A stretch of DNA of 64,000 nt from Ectothiorhodospira shaposhnikovii (GTDB lineage Bacteria; Pseudomonadota; Gammaproteobacteria; Ectothiorhodospirales; Ectothiorhodospiraceae), in the NCBI RefSeq assembly GCF_016584105.1, contig NZ_NRSM01000001.1:62001-126000 (forward strand). Reading direction: 5' to 3'. The notes below the pieces were generated by a model that saw only the letters and a program-made list of their open reading frames with translations, had not been told where the DNA came from and made no database searches. The position numbers were made by a program, and so were the translations under genes. Of the stretch, positions 37,971 through 46,291 are shown one piece after another. Every line of letters starts with the position of its first letter. Positions within the stretch are counted from its first letter, which is position 1.

Positions 37971-39218
37971 TCAGCCGGGCAGCAGCGTTTCCCCGGCCAG
38001 GAGTTCGTCCAGGGTCTGGCGGCGATGGATAAGCCAGTCCCGGTCCCCGTCCACCATCACCTCCGCGGGCCGGGGACGGGTGTTGTAGTTGGAACTCATG
38101 GTGAAGCCGTAGGCCCCGGCGGATCGCACCGCCAGCAGGTCTCCGGCGGCCAGGTCGAGGGTTCGCTCCTTGCCCAGGAAATCCCCGGTTTCGCAGACCG
38201 GACCCACCACGTCGTAGGGGATGCCCTCACCGCCCCGGGGACACACCGGCACGATGTCCATCCACGCGCTGTAGAGGGAGGGCCGGATGAGATCGTTCAT
38301 GGCCGCGTCCACGATGGCAAAGTGCTTGTGGCGGGTGGGCTTGAGGTATTCCACCCGGGTGAGCAGCACCCCGGCATTGCCGGCGATGGCCCGTCCGGGT
38401 TCCACCAGGATCTCGTAATGGGTATCCCGCAGCGCCTCCAGCATGGCCCGGGCATACGCTTCGGGCAGGGGCGGATGCTCGTCCCGGTAACGGATTCCCA
38501 GCCCGCCCCCCAGATCCAGATGATGGAGCCGGATGCCCTCGTCCTCCAGGGTCCGGGCCAGGTGCAGGATCCGGTGCAGGGCGTCCACAAAGGGTTCCAG
38601 GCGGGTGAGCTGGGAACCGATGTGACAGTCGATGCCGATGATGTTCAGGTGCGGCAGTGCCGCGGCCCGCCGGTAGAGATCCAGGGCGTCGGCCACGTCC
38701 ACGCCGAACTTGTTTTCCTTCAGCCCGGTGGAGATGTAGGGATGGGTCTGGGCATCCACGTCCGGATTGACCCGCAGGGACACCGGCGCCGTCACCCCCA
38801 GGGCACCGGCCTCGGCATTGAGGCGCTCCAGTTCCGCCGCCGATTCCACGTTGAAGCAGCGGATGCCCAGTTCCAGGGCACGGCGCATCTCGTCGGTCCG
38901 CTTGCCCACGCCGGAGAAGACCACCTTGCCCGGATCACCGCCGGCCCGCACCACCCGCTCCAGTTCGCCGACGGAGACGATGTCGAACCCGGATCCGAGC
39001 CGGGCCAGCAGGTTGAGTACCGCCAGACTGGAATTGGCCTTCACCGCATAGCACACCAGATGGGGATGATCCCCCAGGGCGCGATCAAACGCGTGCCAGT
39101 GACGCTCCAGGGTGGCCCGGGAATAGACGTAAAGCGGCGTTCCGTGACGCTGCGCCAGGTCTTCCAGGCTCAGGTCCTCGGCATGCAGGACCCCGTTGTG
39201 ATAGTTGAAATGATCCAT
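37971..39218 (-). CDS. lysA: Diaminopimelate decarboxylase
   Basis: A 415-residue fold-III PLP enzyme making lysine from meso-DAP. The PLP lysine is in [13 protein letters not shown] (about residue 57), GGGLGIRY forms the phosphate-binding loop, EPGRAIAG follows, and [11 protein letters not shown] carries the catalytic cysteine from the partner subunit. The C-terminus is intact. It is downstream of the small lipoprotein gene lptM and separated from dapF by a large block. Confidence 0.97.
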   Translation of the reverse strand: MDHFNYHNGVLHAEDLSLEDLAQRHGTPLYVYSRATLERHWHAFDRALGDHPHLVCYAVKANSSLAVLNLLARLGSGFDIVSVGELERVVRAGGDPGKVVFSGVGKRTDEMRRALELGIRCFNVESAAELERLNAEAGALGVTAPVSLRVNPDVDAQTHPYISTGLKENKFGVDVADALDLYRRAAALPHLNIIGIDCHIGSQLTRLEPFVDALHRILHLARTLEDEGIRLHHLDLGGGLGIRYRDEHPPLPEAYARAMLEALRDTHYEILVEPGRAIAGNAGVLLTRVEYLKPTRHKHFAIVDAAMNDLIRPSLYSAWMDIVPVCPRGGEGIPYDVVGPVCETGDFLGKERTLDLAAGDLLAVRSAGAYGFTMSSNYNTRPRPAEVMVDGDRDWLIHRRQTLDELLAGETLLPG

Positions 39219-39275
39219 GGAGGTGTATGTCCGTCGCGACGCGACATGGAATGGAACAAGGTCGGAAACGCGGCC

Positions 39276-39407
39276 TCAGTCCGCCGCGCGACGCTCTTCC
39301 TGGGGCAGGTAGAGGTCGCCTTTCTGGCCGCAACTGGCCAGCATGCTGGCGGTGCCCAGTACCACGACCACGCCGATCAGCATCAGGTTGGACCAGCAAA
39401 AGCGCAT
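39276..39407 (-). CDS. lptM: LPS-assembly lipoprotein LptM-like (YifL family)
   Basis: A 43-residue lipoprotein precursor not obvious to length-limited gene callers. A hydrophobic signal (LMLIGVVVVLGTA) ends at a lipobox with cysteine C26 (LAS-C), followed by the family motif GQKGDLYLPQ. LptM/YifL stabilises the LptDE translocon in the outer membrane of E. coli and lies before lysA or dapF in gammaproteobacteria, as here (57 bp before lysA). The ribosome site GAGGAACC precedes ATG 39407. Confidence 0.88.
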   Translation of the reverse strand: MRFCWSNLMLIGVVVVLGTASMLASCGQKGDLYLPQEERRAAD

Positions 39408-39459
39408 GGGGGGTTCCTCATCTTTTCACAGGCAACCCGCATGATAGCATCGGGCGGGA

Positions 39460-39960
39460 TCACCCGGCTTCATAGCGGATCTTCACGATCTCGTAATACT
39501 GCTCCCCCGCCGGGGTTTGCACCTTGACCTCGTCATCCAGGGCCTTGCCGAGCAGGGCACGGGCCACGGGAGAATCCAGACTGATCCAGCGCCGGTCCGG
39601 ATCAAACTCGTCGGCACCCACGATACGGTATTCCACCTCCCGGTCCGACTCGTCCAGCAACGTCACCCAGGCGCCGAAATAGACCTTGCCCCGGTCGGCC
39701 GGCGGCTCGCGCACCACCTTGAGGCCGGGCAGGCGCTTCTGCAGATAACGGATCCGTCGATCAATCTCCCGCAGTTCCTTCTTACGGTAGATATATTCCG
39801 CGTTTTCCGAGCGGTCGCCTTCCGCGGCGGCGGCGGCCAGATGGCGGGTGACATCGGTCCGGCGGACCCACAGGCCGGACAGCTCCGTATCCAGGGCGGC
39901 ATAGCCCTGGGGCGTGATATGGGGCGAGGATCGGGGTGCGGGTGGGCGCCAGCGGCTCAT
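39460..39960 (-). CDS. greB: Transcription elongation factor GreB
   Basis: A 166-residue cleavage factor for backtracked RNA polymerase. The N-terminal coiled coil has the acidic tip GDRSENAEYIYRKKELREIDRRI with the catalytic acidic residues, and the C-terminal FKBP-like domain includes FGAWVTLLDESDREVEYRIVG and ISLDSPVARALLGKALDDEV. The YIYRKKELR form favours GreB over GreA. Divergent from the phosphodiesterase-like gene at 40079. Confidence 0.95.
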   Translation of the reverse strand: MSRWRPPAPRSSPHITPQGYAALDTELSGLWVRRTDVTRHLAAAAAEGDRSENAEYIYRKKELREIDRRIRYLQKRLPGLKVVREPPADRGKVYFGAWVTLLDESDREVEYRIVGADEFDPDRRWISLDSPVARALLGKALDDEVKVQTPAGEQYYEIVKIRYEAG

Positions 39961-40078
39961 GGGTTCGAAGATCCGTCGTAAACAGCCTTACAGCATACAA
40001 CGCCTCGACGGGTACGGGGATTTGCGTGGCAGTCCACCCTCTGTCTACCATCAGGCAACACCCACCCGGGACTTCTCC

Positions 40079-41233
40079 ATGCAGACACCCGACTACCAGG
40101 GGCATTGCCTGGCCAACCTGATGACCTCCCTGATCGGCGGCCTGGGGGGCACGCCCTCCTGTCACGGCCCCCTGCGGGCCCTGTCCCCCGAGGAAGTGGG
40201 CCGCCATCGCCATGTGGTCCTGGTGGTGGTGGATGGACTGGGTGACGGGTTCCTTCGGACCCGCCCCGCCCCGTTCCTCAACGGGCATCGCCGCGCCGGC
40301 ATCCATGCCGTCTTTCCCACCACCACGGCCACCGGGATCACCACCTTCATCACCGGCGATGCACCGGCCCAGCATGGCCTCACCGGCTGGCATATACACT
40401 TTCGCGAACTGGGGACGGTGCTGGCGGTGCTGCCCGGCAAACCCCGCTACGGTGGCACCGGGTATGACCGGGTGGAAGGCCTGGATGTCCTGCAGTGGCT
40501 GGGCCATGACGTCACCTTCAACCGCATCCCGGTCTCCAGCACCATGGTGGCCCCCAACAAGATCGCCAACACCCCCTTCAACAAGGCCCACAAGGGCCGG
40601 GCCCGGCTGCAGCCCTTCAGCGGTCTGCAGGACATGGTGAACCGGGTGGAACAGGCGGTGAAGGGCCGGCACGGCAACCGGTATGTCTACGCCTACTGGT
40701 CGGAACTGGACAGCCTGGGCCATTACCACGGCCCCGACTCCCCCCAGACCCGCAAGCACCTTGAGGAGGTCGACCGGGCCCTGGCAAACCTGGCCGCCCG
40801 TCTGGCGGGGACCGACACCCTGCTGATCATCACCGCCGACCACGGCATGACGGCGGTGGAACACCGACTGATACTGGCGGACCATCCCGAGATCGCCGAC
40901 TGCCTGACCCTGCCCCTGTGCGGTGAGCCACGGGTGGCCTGGGCCTATGTGCGCCATGGCCGGCATGAGCGGTTCGAACGGCTGGTCAGGGAGCAACTGG
41001 GCCATGCCTGCACCCTGCGCCCCAGCGCGGAACTGCTGGACGAGGGCTGGTTCGGCCCGGGCGCGCCGCACCCCGAACTGTCCGCCCGAATCGGAGACTA
41101 TGCCCTGCTGATGCATCCCGGGTGGATCGTCTCGGACCGGTTACTGACGGAAAAACCCTTCGAGTTGAAAGGGGTGCACGGCGGACTGACACCCGAGGAA
41201 CTGGAAGTTCCGCTGGTGGTAACGGTCTGCTGA
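40079..41233 (+). CDS. Alkaline phosphatase / phosphodiesterase superfamily protein
   Basis: A 384-residue member of the type I phosphodiesterase/nucleotide pyrophosphatase fold. The metal sites are visible: VVVDGLGDG near residue 51, the nucleophile threonine in FPTTTATGITTFITG, YWSELDSLGHYHGP, and ITADHGM near residue 258, with a distal HGG. No signal peptide, so it is likely cytosolic. The substrate is unknown. ATG 40079 was chosen because upstream in-frame sequence is not conserved and overlaps the greB promoter. Confidence 0.88.
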   Translation: MQTPDYQGHCLANLMTSLIGGLGGTPSCHGPLRALSPEEVGRHRHVVLVVVDGLGDGFLRTRPAPFLNGHRRAGIHAVFPTTTATGITTFITGDAPAQHGLTGWHIHFRELGTVLAVLPGKPRYGGTGYDRVEGLDVLQWLGHDVTFNRIPVSSTMVAPNKIANTPFNKAHKGRARLQPFSGLQDMVNRVEQAVKGRHGNRYVYAYWSELDSLGHYHGPDSPQTRKHLEEVDRALANLAARLAGTDTLLIITADHGMTAVEHRLILADHPEIADCLTLPLCGEPRVAWAYVRHGRHERFERLVREQLGHACTLRPSAELLDEGWFGPGAPHPELSARIGDYALLMHPGWIVSDRLLTEKPFELKGVHGGLTPEELEVPLVVTVC

Positions 41234-41285
41234 GCCGGGTGACCGTGCTATCATTGCCGGTCACCCACTGGAACAGGACACCGCC

Positions 41286-41585
41286 ATGTCAGAAGCCCAC
41301 ACCCTGTTCGACAGCGCCGCCAGCCAGACCGTGGAACTGGCCAACCGTCTGAGCGACGCCGATCCCCAGGCCGACCTGTGGGAGATTGCCGACGGCCTGC
41401 TGGCGGGCGCGGTCCATTACTGGCTCTATACCCGCCAGCCCTGCGGCGATCCCCGCTGCGAACAGTGCGCCACCATCAGCACGGCCGAGGAACGCCTCGC
41501 GGTCCTGCTCAAGGACCTGGAACAGTACGCCCGGGACAGTGATTACTATCACTCCCCCACGGATGTGAACGTGGGCAGGGCCTGA
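41286..41585 (+). CDS. Conserved hypothetical protein with CxxxxCxxC motif
   Basis: 99 residues, mostly helical. Distinct features are a WLYTRQPCGDPRCEQC segment (cysteines at about 53, 58 and 61) that could bind metal, and an acidic helix AEERLAVLLKDLEQYARDS. I recognise a small gammaproteobacterial family of unknown function but cannot name it. It begins 52 bp after the phosphodiesterase-like gene and is followed by a strong bidirectional hairpin. Confidence 0.7.
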   Translation: MSEAHTLFDSAASQTVELANRLSDADPQADLWEIADGLLAGAVHYWLYTRQPCGDPRCEQCATISTAEERLAVLLKDLEQYARDSDYYHSPTDVNVGRA

Positions 41586-41596
41586 AGATGCCGCAT

Positions 41597-41619
41597 GCCC
41601 CTCTCCCCCGGAGAGGGGC
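41597..41619. terminator. Bidirectional terminator hairpin
   Basis: A perfect 10-bp stem (GCCCCTCTCC with GGAGAGGGGC) and 3-nt loop between convergent genes, 12 bp after the hypothetical gene and 5 bp before the end of the histidine kinase. Its symmetric position suits termination from both sides, though T-runs are short. Confidence 0.65.
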
Positions 41620-41624
41620 CTTGA

Positions 41625-42908
41625 TCATCCCGGCAGACGGATCTCCACCCGGACACCCCCCAACACCTCCGACGTCCCGATGGTCAGACGCCCCTCGTAG
41701 GCACTGACGATCTCATTCACCACCGCCAGACCGATCCCCTGCCCCGGTACCGCCTCGTCCAGCCGGCCGCCCCGGGCCAGGATGACCGGGACCCGATCCG
41801 CCGGGATGCCCGGGCCATCATCCTCCACCCGCAGTACCAGCCAGCGCCCTTCCATCGCCGACGCCACCTTGACCCGACCGCGGCCGTATTTCCAGGCGTT
41901 ATCCATGAGATTGCCCAGCAGTTCCATCAGGTCCCCCTCGTTGCCGCGGAAACGGCTGTCGGCGGACACGTCATCGAACAGGACCATTCCCTTGTCCGGA
42001 TAGACCTTGTCCAGGGTCCGTCCCAGGCGCTGCACCACCGGCGCCACCGCCATGGGCGCGGCCAGGGCACGGTGACCGGCGGTGGCCGCCCGCTGCAGCT
42101 GATAGGCGACGATCCGGTCCATGCGCTCCAGTTGTTCAAGATCCTGCCGACGGTCTTCATCACGGCGGGATTCAAGGCTGCCCCGCAGCACCGCCAGCGG
42201 CGTCTTGAGGCTATGGGCCAGATCCGCCAGGCCGTCGCGATACCGGGCCAGCTGGGCACGCTCCTGTCGCAACAGGGCATTGAGGTTATCGGTCAGGGCC
42301 TTGAGTTCCACCGGATAGCGGCCGGTCAGGGCGGATTGCTGTCCCTGCTCCATGGCGCGCAGTTCCCGCGCCACCCGCCGCAGCGGGATCAGGCCCAGAT
42401 ACAGGGCCAGGGACTGAGCCGCCAGCAGCAACACCGCCAGCACCGCCAGCCAGCCCCACAGGCTGCGCCGGTAGGTACGCAGCTGGGCCTCCAGACCGGA
42501 GCGGTCCTCGCGCAGGGTGAAGGTCAGGGGCACCACCCCACCAGGGGTTTCCCAGTCCACGGTCATGCGGGCCACGAAGGCACGGTCATCCGGTTGCAGA
42601 CCGTAGGTCCCCAGGGCCGAGGGGGACCGCCACAGGGTATTGCCGGCTTCATCACTGACACGGGCATGGAGCCCGGAGTCCGGCAGCATGAGGCGGGATT
42701 CCGGCAGGCGTTCCGGCAGGCTGACCCGACCGGCCGGATCCACTTCAGCCGCGCCCATCAGCAGGAACAGCTGGGCCTGCAGACGTTGTTCCACCGCGTA
42801 GACGGCGCTGTCCCGGAACGCACGCTCCAGGGCCAGGGCGGTCATGACGGCAAAGACCGCCACCACCAGCGCGGCGATCAGGCTTACCCGCAGGGTCAGG
42901 GAGTTCAT
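41625..42908 (-). CDS. PhoQ-like sensor histidine kinase
   Basis: A 427-residue kinase with two transmembrane helices (about 8-28 and 155-175) enclosing a periplasmic domain of about 125 residues, a HAMP-like linker, an H-box LAHSLKTPLAVLRG with the PhoQ-type AHSLKTPL, and a HATPase with N-box LMDNAWKYG and GPGIP. It overlaps its response regulator by 4 bp. The periplasmic domain is related in type to PhoQ but the signal (divalent cations, peptides, pH) is unproven. Confidence 0.9.
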   Translation of the reverse strand: MNSLTLRVSLIAALVVAVFAVMTALALERAFRDSAVYAVEQRLQAQLFLLMGAAEVDPAGRVSLPERLPESRLMLPDSGLHARVSDEAGNTLWRSPSALGTYGLQPDDRAFVARMTVDWETPGGVVPLTFTLREDRSGLEAQLRTYRRSLWGWLAVLAVLLLAAQSLALYLGLIPLRRVARELRAMEQGQQSALTGRYPVELKALTDNLNALLRQERAQLARYRDGLADLAHSLKTPLAVLRGSLESRRDEDRRQDLEQLERMDRIVAYQLQRAATAGHRALAAPMAVAPVVQRLGRTLDKVYPDKGMVLFDDVSADSRFRGNEGDLMELLGNLMDNAWKYGRGRVKVASAMEGRWLVLRVEDDGPGIPADRVPVILARGGRLDEAVPGQGIGLAVVNEIVSAYEGRLTIGTSEVLGGVRVEIRLPG

Positions 42909-43591
42909 GTCTCCTGATCGGAAGGCAGTGCCAGGCGATATCCCCGCCCCCGCAGGGTCTCGATGGGGCCGAGCCGGCCGTCCGGGTCCAGCTTGCGACG
43001 CAGGCGGCCGATGAGCACTTCCAGCACGTTGCTGTCCCGGTCCTCGTCATGGGGGTAGAGATAGTCGGTGAGACTCTGCTTGGAGATCACCTGTCCGGGA
43101 TGACGGGCCAGATGTTCCAGCAGACGGTACTCAAAGGTGGTCAGGCCGACCGGCTGTCCTGCCATGGTCACGGCCTGGGCCTGGGTATCGAGCACCAGCG
43201 GCCCGAAGGCAAGCCGGCCATCCGGCCGTCCCGCGGCCCGCCGCGCCAATGCCCGGAGACGGGCGATCAGCTCTTCCATGTGAAAGGGCTTGACCAGATA
43301 GTCATCCGCGCCGGCCTCCAGGCCTTCCACCTTTTCCTGCCATTGCCCGCGGGCGGTCAGGATCAGGATGGGCAGGCGACGTCCCTCGGCGCGTACCTGG
43401 CGGATCACCTCCAGGCCGGACAGGCCGGGCAGGCCCAGGTCCACCACCGCCACATCGGCCGGATACTCCAGCAACTGATAAAGACCGTCGCGCCCGTCAC
43501 CGCTGGTATCCACCATCCAGCCTTCCTGCTCCAGCCTTTCCCGGAGCCGGGTCTGCAGTGCGGTTTCATCCTCGATGACCACCACCCGCAT
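42905..43591 (-). CDS. OmpR/PhoP family response regulator
   Basis: A 228-residue regulator. The receiver has the phospho-acceptor aspartate in DVAVVDLGLPGLSG (about residue 51), ILTARGQWQEK and the lysine in DDYLVKPFH. The C-terminal winged helix is OmpR type with GLTTFEYRLLEHLARHPG and IGRLRRKLDP. ATG 43591 (MRVVVIEDE) is the natural start though the frame is open to 43834. Operon: response regulator then kinase, preceded by PepSY and a secreted protein gene. Confidence 0.95.
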   Translation of the reverse strand: MRVVVIEDETALQTRLRERLEQEGWMVDTSGDGRDGLYQLLEYPADVAVVDLGLPGLSGLEVIRQVRAEGRRLPILILTARGQWQEKVEGLEAGADDYLVKPFHMEELIARLRALARRAAGRPDGRLAFGPLVLDTQAQAVTMAGQPVGLTTFEYRLLEHLARHPGQVISKQSLTDYLYPHDEDRDSNVLEVLIGRLRRKLDPDGRLGPIETLRGRGYRLALPSDQET

Positions 43592-43595
43592 GGGC

Positions 43596-43928
43596 CTACC
43601 GCCACTCGCCCGTGACGGCATCCACCAGGATGTTCCGCACCCGCTGATCGTCGGTAAGGATGCGGATACGATGTACCCGGCGACCGTTCTGGGTCTGGGT
43701 CTCCGCCGACAGGACCCGCCCTCCGATGCCGGCCTGAACCAGGGCAACGGCTTCATCGAGAGAGAGTTCGCCCGACTGCGCCTGCGCCGGGAGCAGCAAG
43801 GCCGGACGGGACGGCTCCACAAGGGTGGCGGCACCCGCCGGGAGTGCCAGCGACAATGCCAGGCACAGCCACCATCCCGAACCTTTGGTCGGGATCAGGG
43901 CATGGCGATGGCGGTGGCTGCGCTGCAT
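43596..43928 (-). CDS. PepSY domain periplasmic protein
   Basis: A 110-residue protein with a signal peptide (basic region then WWLCLALSLALPAGAA) and a single PepSY domain: LSLDEAVALVQAGIGGRVLSAETQTQNGRRVHRIRIL. PepSY proteins of this size are usually encoded beside PhoPQ-like two-component systems, as here (4 bp before the regulator), and may inhibit or modulate the sensor or a protease. ATG 43928 was chosen as it starts MQRSHRHRH before the signal. Confidence 0.88.
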   Translation of the reverse strand: MQRSHRHRHALIPTKGSGWWLCLALSLALPAGAATLVEPSRPALLLPAQAQSGELSLDEAVALVQAGIGGRVLSAETQTQNGRRVHRIRILTDDQRVRNILVDAVTGEWR

Positions 43929-44017
43929 GGGTCCGAGTGTACCAGTAGCCGTTGACGGGGTCAGGCCCCGGGGATCATGGGGCCCGACCCCGGCCAGGAT
44001 CATTCCTGGAACGAAGA

Positions 44018-44398
44018 TCAGAAGCGGTATCGATAATTGACGTTCACGTCCACCCGCCCCCCGGCGTCACGATGATGAACGGGGCGTGGCGGAGGCGGTG
44101 GGGGATGATGATAATGACCCCGGTAATTGCTCGGTCTCTTCTGCTGGACACGGGCATCCCGGTAGCCCTGGCGATAGCCGTCCTGATAACCGGCGCCGTA
44201 CCCCTGCCGATAGACATGGGCAGGGGGAGACCAGGGGGGTGGACCACCCCTGGACGCGGGCTGCACATGGGGCGGCGGCACCTGATAACCGGGGTGCCAG
44301 GCATGCCCCGACCCCGGTCCTGCCTGCGCGGCCATGGGTGCCAGCAACAGACTGCCGACGGCACCCAGAAACCACACTCTGCGTATGAAGGGTTTCAT
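44018..44398 (-). CDS. Secreted Tyr/Gly- and His/Pro-rich protein
   Basis: 126 residues with a clear signal peptide (FIRRVWFLGAVGSLLLAPMAAQA, cleaved about residue 26). The mature protein is low-complexity: a proline-rich part, repeats of the type YGAGYQDGYRQGYRDAR, a histidine/proline tract HHPPPPPPRPVHH, and a terminal VNVNYRYRF that resembles a final beta strand. Metal or proton binding by the histidines is plausible. It is the first gene of the PepSY/PhoPQ-like group, 89 bp upstream of the PepSY gene, and could be a target of that system. Confidence 0.7.
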   Translation of the reverse strand: MKPFIRRVWFLGAVGSLLLAPMAAQAGPGSGHAWHPGYQVPPPHVQPASRGGPPPWSPPAHVYRQGYGAGYQDGYRQGYRDARVQQKRPSNYRGHYHHPPPPPPRPVHHRDAGGRVDVNVNYRYRF

Positions 44399-44554
44399 GA
44401 TCGTGATCTCCTTTACTGGAGGGTTGCGGACCGATCCCGGCCACGGGAATCGGCCATCGCCGCCATCCGGCGATGGTGCCATTGATACTCCCTCCCCCCT
44501 GAATGGCGCCTGAACCCCTCGTCATGAAGGCGTGAATCAGGTATACAAAGGGGC

Positions 44555-44944
44555 ATGGATAGCATCGGCTGGATCATCATCAGTCTCATCACCCTGTTCC
44601 TGCTGGGACAGTTCGCTCTCGTCTATCGCACCCGAGGCATGCAGGGGCGACCGGCCCCGGATCTGAGCGATCTGATCAGCGAGGAACAGAAGACCCACGA
44701 AACCCTGTTCTTCTACTTCCACAGCCCCCGCTGCGGCATGTGCAGGCAGGTATCGGCCATCCTGGATCCCCTCATGCCAGAACGGACCGACATCATCGGC
44801 ATCGACGTGAGCCGCCGCCCGGACATGGCCCGGCGTTTCAAGGTCATGGGCACCCCTACCCTCATGCGGGTGCGGGACGGCCGGATCGAGAAGGTGCTCA
44901 TGGGCACCCGCAACGAAGACGTGGTGCGCGCCTTCATCAGTTGA
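44555..44944 (+). CDS. Membrane-anchored thioredoxin-like protein
   Basis: 129 residues: one N-terminal helix (WIIISLITLFLLGQFAL, residues 5-22) followed by a thioredoxin domain with active site SPRCGMCRQV and the cis-proline in MGTPTLM. The CGMC pair indicates redox activity on the side opposite the cytosol or in it, depending on topology; the short N-terminus favours a periplasm-in/out ambiguity. It begins a plus-strand set of small conserved genes (DUF2288, DUF3775, DinB-like, AstE-like). Confidence 0.85.
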   Translation: MDSIGWIIISLITLFLLGQFALVYRTRGMQGRPAPDLSDLISEEQKTHETLFFYFHSPRCGMCRQVSAILDPLMPERTDIIGIDVSRRPDMARRFKVMGTPTLMRVRDGRIEKVLMGTRNEDVVRAFIS

Positions 44945-44967
44945 GCGCCACGACAGGTATCATCCTC

Positions 44968-45270
44968 ATGCAACAAGATCCCGCGGCCCTGCGCACCCAT
45001 CTGCAGAGCGAGATGGGCATCATCACCTGGCCCGAACTGCAGACCCACTTCGCCCGCGGCGTCCTGCTGGCGGTTACCGATCCCCTGGATCTGCTGGAGG
45101 CTGCCATGGCGCTGGTCAAGGATGACCGGGATACCGTCGAGGAATGGCTCAGATCCGGCACCCTTCAGCGCCCGGACACCGACCATGCCCGCGACTGGGA
45201 AATCCGCCGCCCCCGATTCCAGGCCGTGGTGGTCGCACCCTGGGTGCTGGTCAAGGAATCCGCCCACTGA
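44968..45270 (+). CDS. DUF2288 protein
   Basis: A 100-residue DUF2288 protein: MGIITWPELQTHFARGVLLAVTDPLDLLEAA, WLRSGTLQRP and the C-terminal FQAVVVAPWVLVKE. Function unknown; the family is found in gammaproteobacteria and cyanobacteria. ATG 44968 was chosen; an in-frame TTG at 44941 overlaps the thioredoxin-like stop and would add nine residues. Confidence 0.88.
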   Translation: MQQDPAALRTHLQSEMGIITWPELQTHFARGVLLAVTDPLDLLEAAMALVKDDRDTVEEWLRSGTLQRPDTDHARDWEIRRPRFQAVVVAPWVLVKESAH

Positions 45271-45347
45271 CGGCTCGGCCACCCTGCGGTCCCTCCCGTG
45301 ATCCGTTATCATCAGGATTTGTAACCTCTTTGAAGGAGGAGGCAGCC

Positions 45348-45740
45348 ATGATGCAGCTCAGCCCCCGTTTCGTCTGCGGGATCATCAGCCATGCCCGGGA
45401 ATTCCATGCCCAGGAAGATGTGATGCTTCCGGAGGAGCCGGACAACCAGAACGACGGCTGGATCGACGAGGCCCTGGCGGAACATGCGGACAATCCGGTG
45501 TACCTGGAGATCAAGAACACCATCGAAGAACTGGAACCGGAGCTGCAGGCGAACCTGGTGGCCCTCATGTGGCTGGGACGTGGCGACTATACCGAGGACG
45601 AATGGGACGCCGCCCTGGAAGAGGCCAAGGACAACTGGACACCCCGTACCGCCGACTATCTGCTGGCCACCCCCATGGGGGCCGACTATCTGGCCGAAGG
45701 GCTGGCCATGATGGGTCATTCCTGCGAGGACGACGAATAA
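45348..45740 (+). CDS. DUF3775 protein
   Basis: A 130-residue acidic protein of the DUF3775 family, with LSPRFVCGIISHAREFHAQ, a central DNPVYLEIKNTIEELEPELQANLVALMWLGRGD and the TADYLLATPMGADYLAEGL end. Function unknown. The strong GAAGGAGGAGG site precedes ATG 45348, so the upstream in-frame extension to 45144 is rejected. Next gene starts 12 bp later. Confidence 0.88.
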   Translation: MMQLSPRFVCGIISHAREFHAQEDVMLPEEPDNQNDGWIDEALAEHADNPVYLEIKNTIEELEPELQANLVALMWLGRGDYTEDEWDAALEEAKDNWTPRTADYLLATPMGADYLAEGLAMMGHSCEDDE

Positions 45741-45752
45741 AACCCCGCCAAT

Positions 45753-46259
45753 ATGGACATCCTCTACAGCATGCGCCTGCAGGCACGCTTCAACCGCTGG
45801 TCCAATACGCGGATCCTGGACTACTGCGACGAGCTGCGCGACGAAGAGCGCAAGCAGGAGATCCCGGGACCTCAGGCCTGGTCGATCCATGGCCTCCTCA
45901 ACCAGATGCTGCTACGGGACCGGATCTGGCTGGGGCGCATGCTGAACAAGCCCTATGTGTACCGCTCCCTGGACCAGGTGCTCTACACTGAATACCCCCT
46001 GCTGCGCACCGAGCGTCTGCGCACCGACAGCGAGATCATGAATTTCGTGCAGAATCTGGCCTATCCCAACCTGGATCGGCAGATCAGTTTCCGCCACGAA
46101 CGCAGCCAGCGGGACTGCACCCTGCTGCTGGGAGACTGTCTGCTCGGCATGCTCCACCACCAGTCCCTGCAGCGGGGAAGAATGACCGTCTTGCTGTCCC
46201 AGTTCGGCGTGTCCATGGGTCCCCTGGACATCAGTGCCATGCCCGGCATCGTCGAGTAA
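45753..46259 (+). CDS. DinB-like four-helix protein
   Basis: A 168-residue protein of the DinB/YfiT metal-dependent four-helix fold: RLQARFNRWSNTRILDYCDEL, the histidine in WSIHGLLNQMLLRDRIWLGRML, and a C-terminal LGMLHHQSLQRGRMTVLLSQFG with two histidines. DinB proteins use three histidines to bind a metal and often transfer thiols. The first-helix partner histidine is present; the enzymatic role is unknown. ATG 45753. Confidence 0.85.
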   Translation: MDILYSMRLQARFNRWSNTRILDYCDELRDEERKQEIPGPQAWSIHGLLNQMLLRDRIWLGRMLNKPYVYRSLDQVLYTEYPLLRTERLRTDSEIMNFVQNLAYPNLDRQISFRHERSQRDCTLLLGDCLLGMLHHQSLQRGRMTVLLSQFGVSMGPLDISAMPGIVE

Positions 46260-46291
46260 CCCCTGTTACATCATCCTTCCAGGTACGTTCC

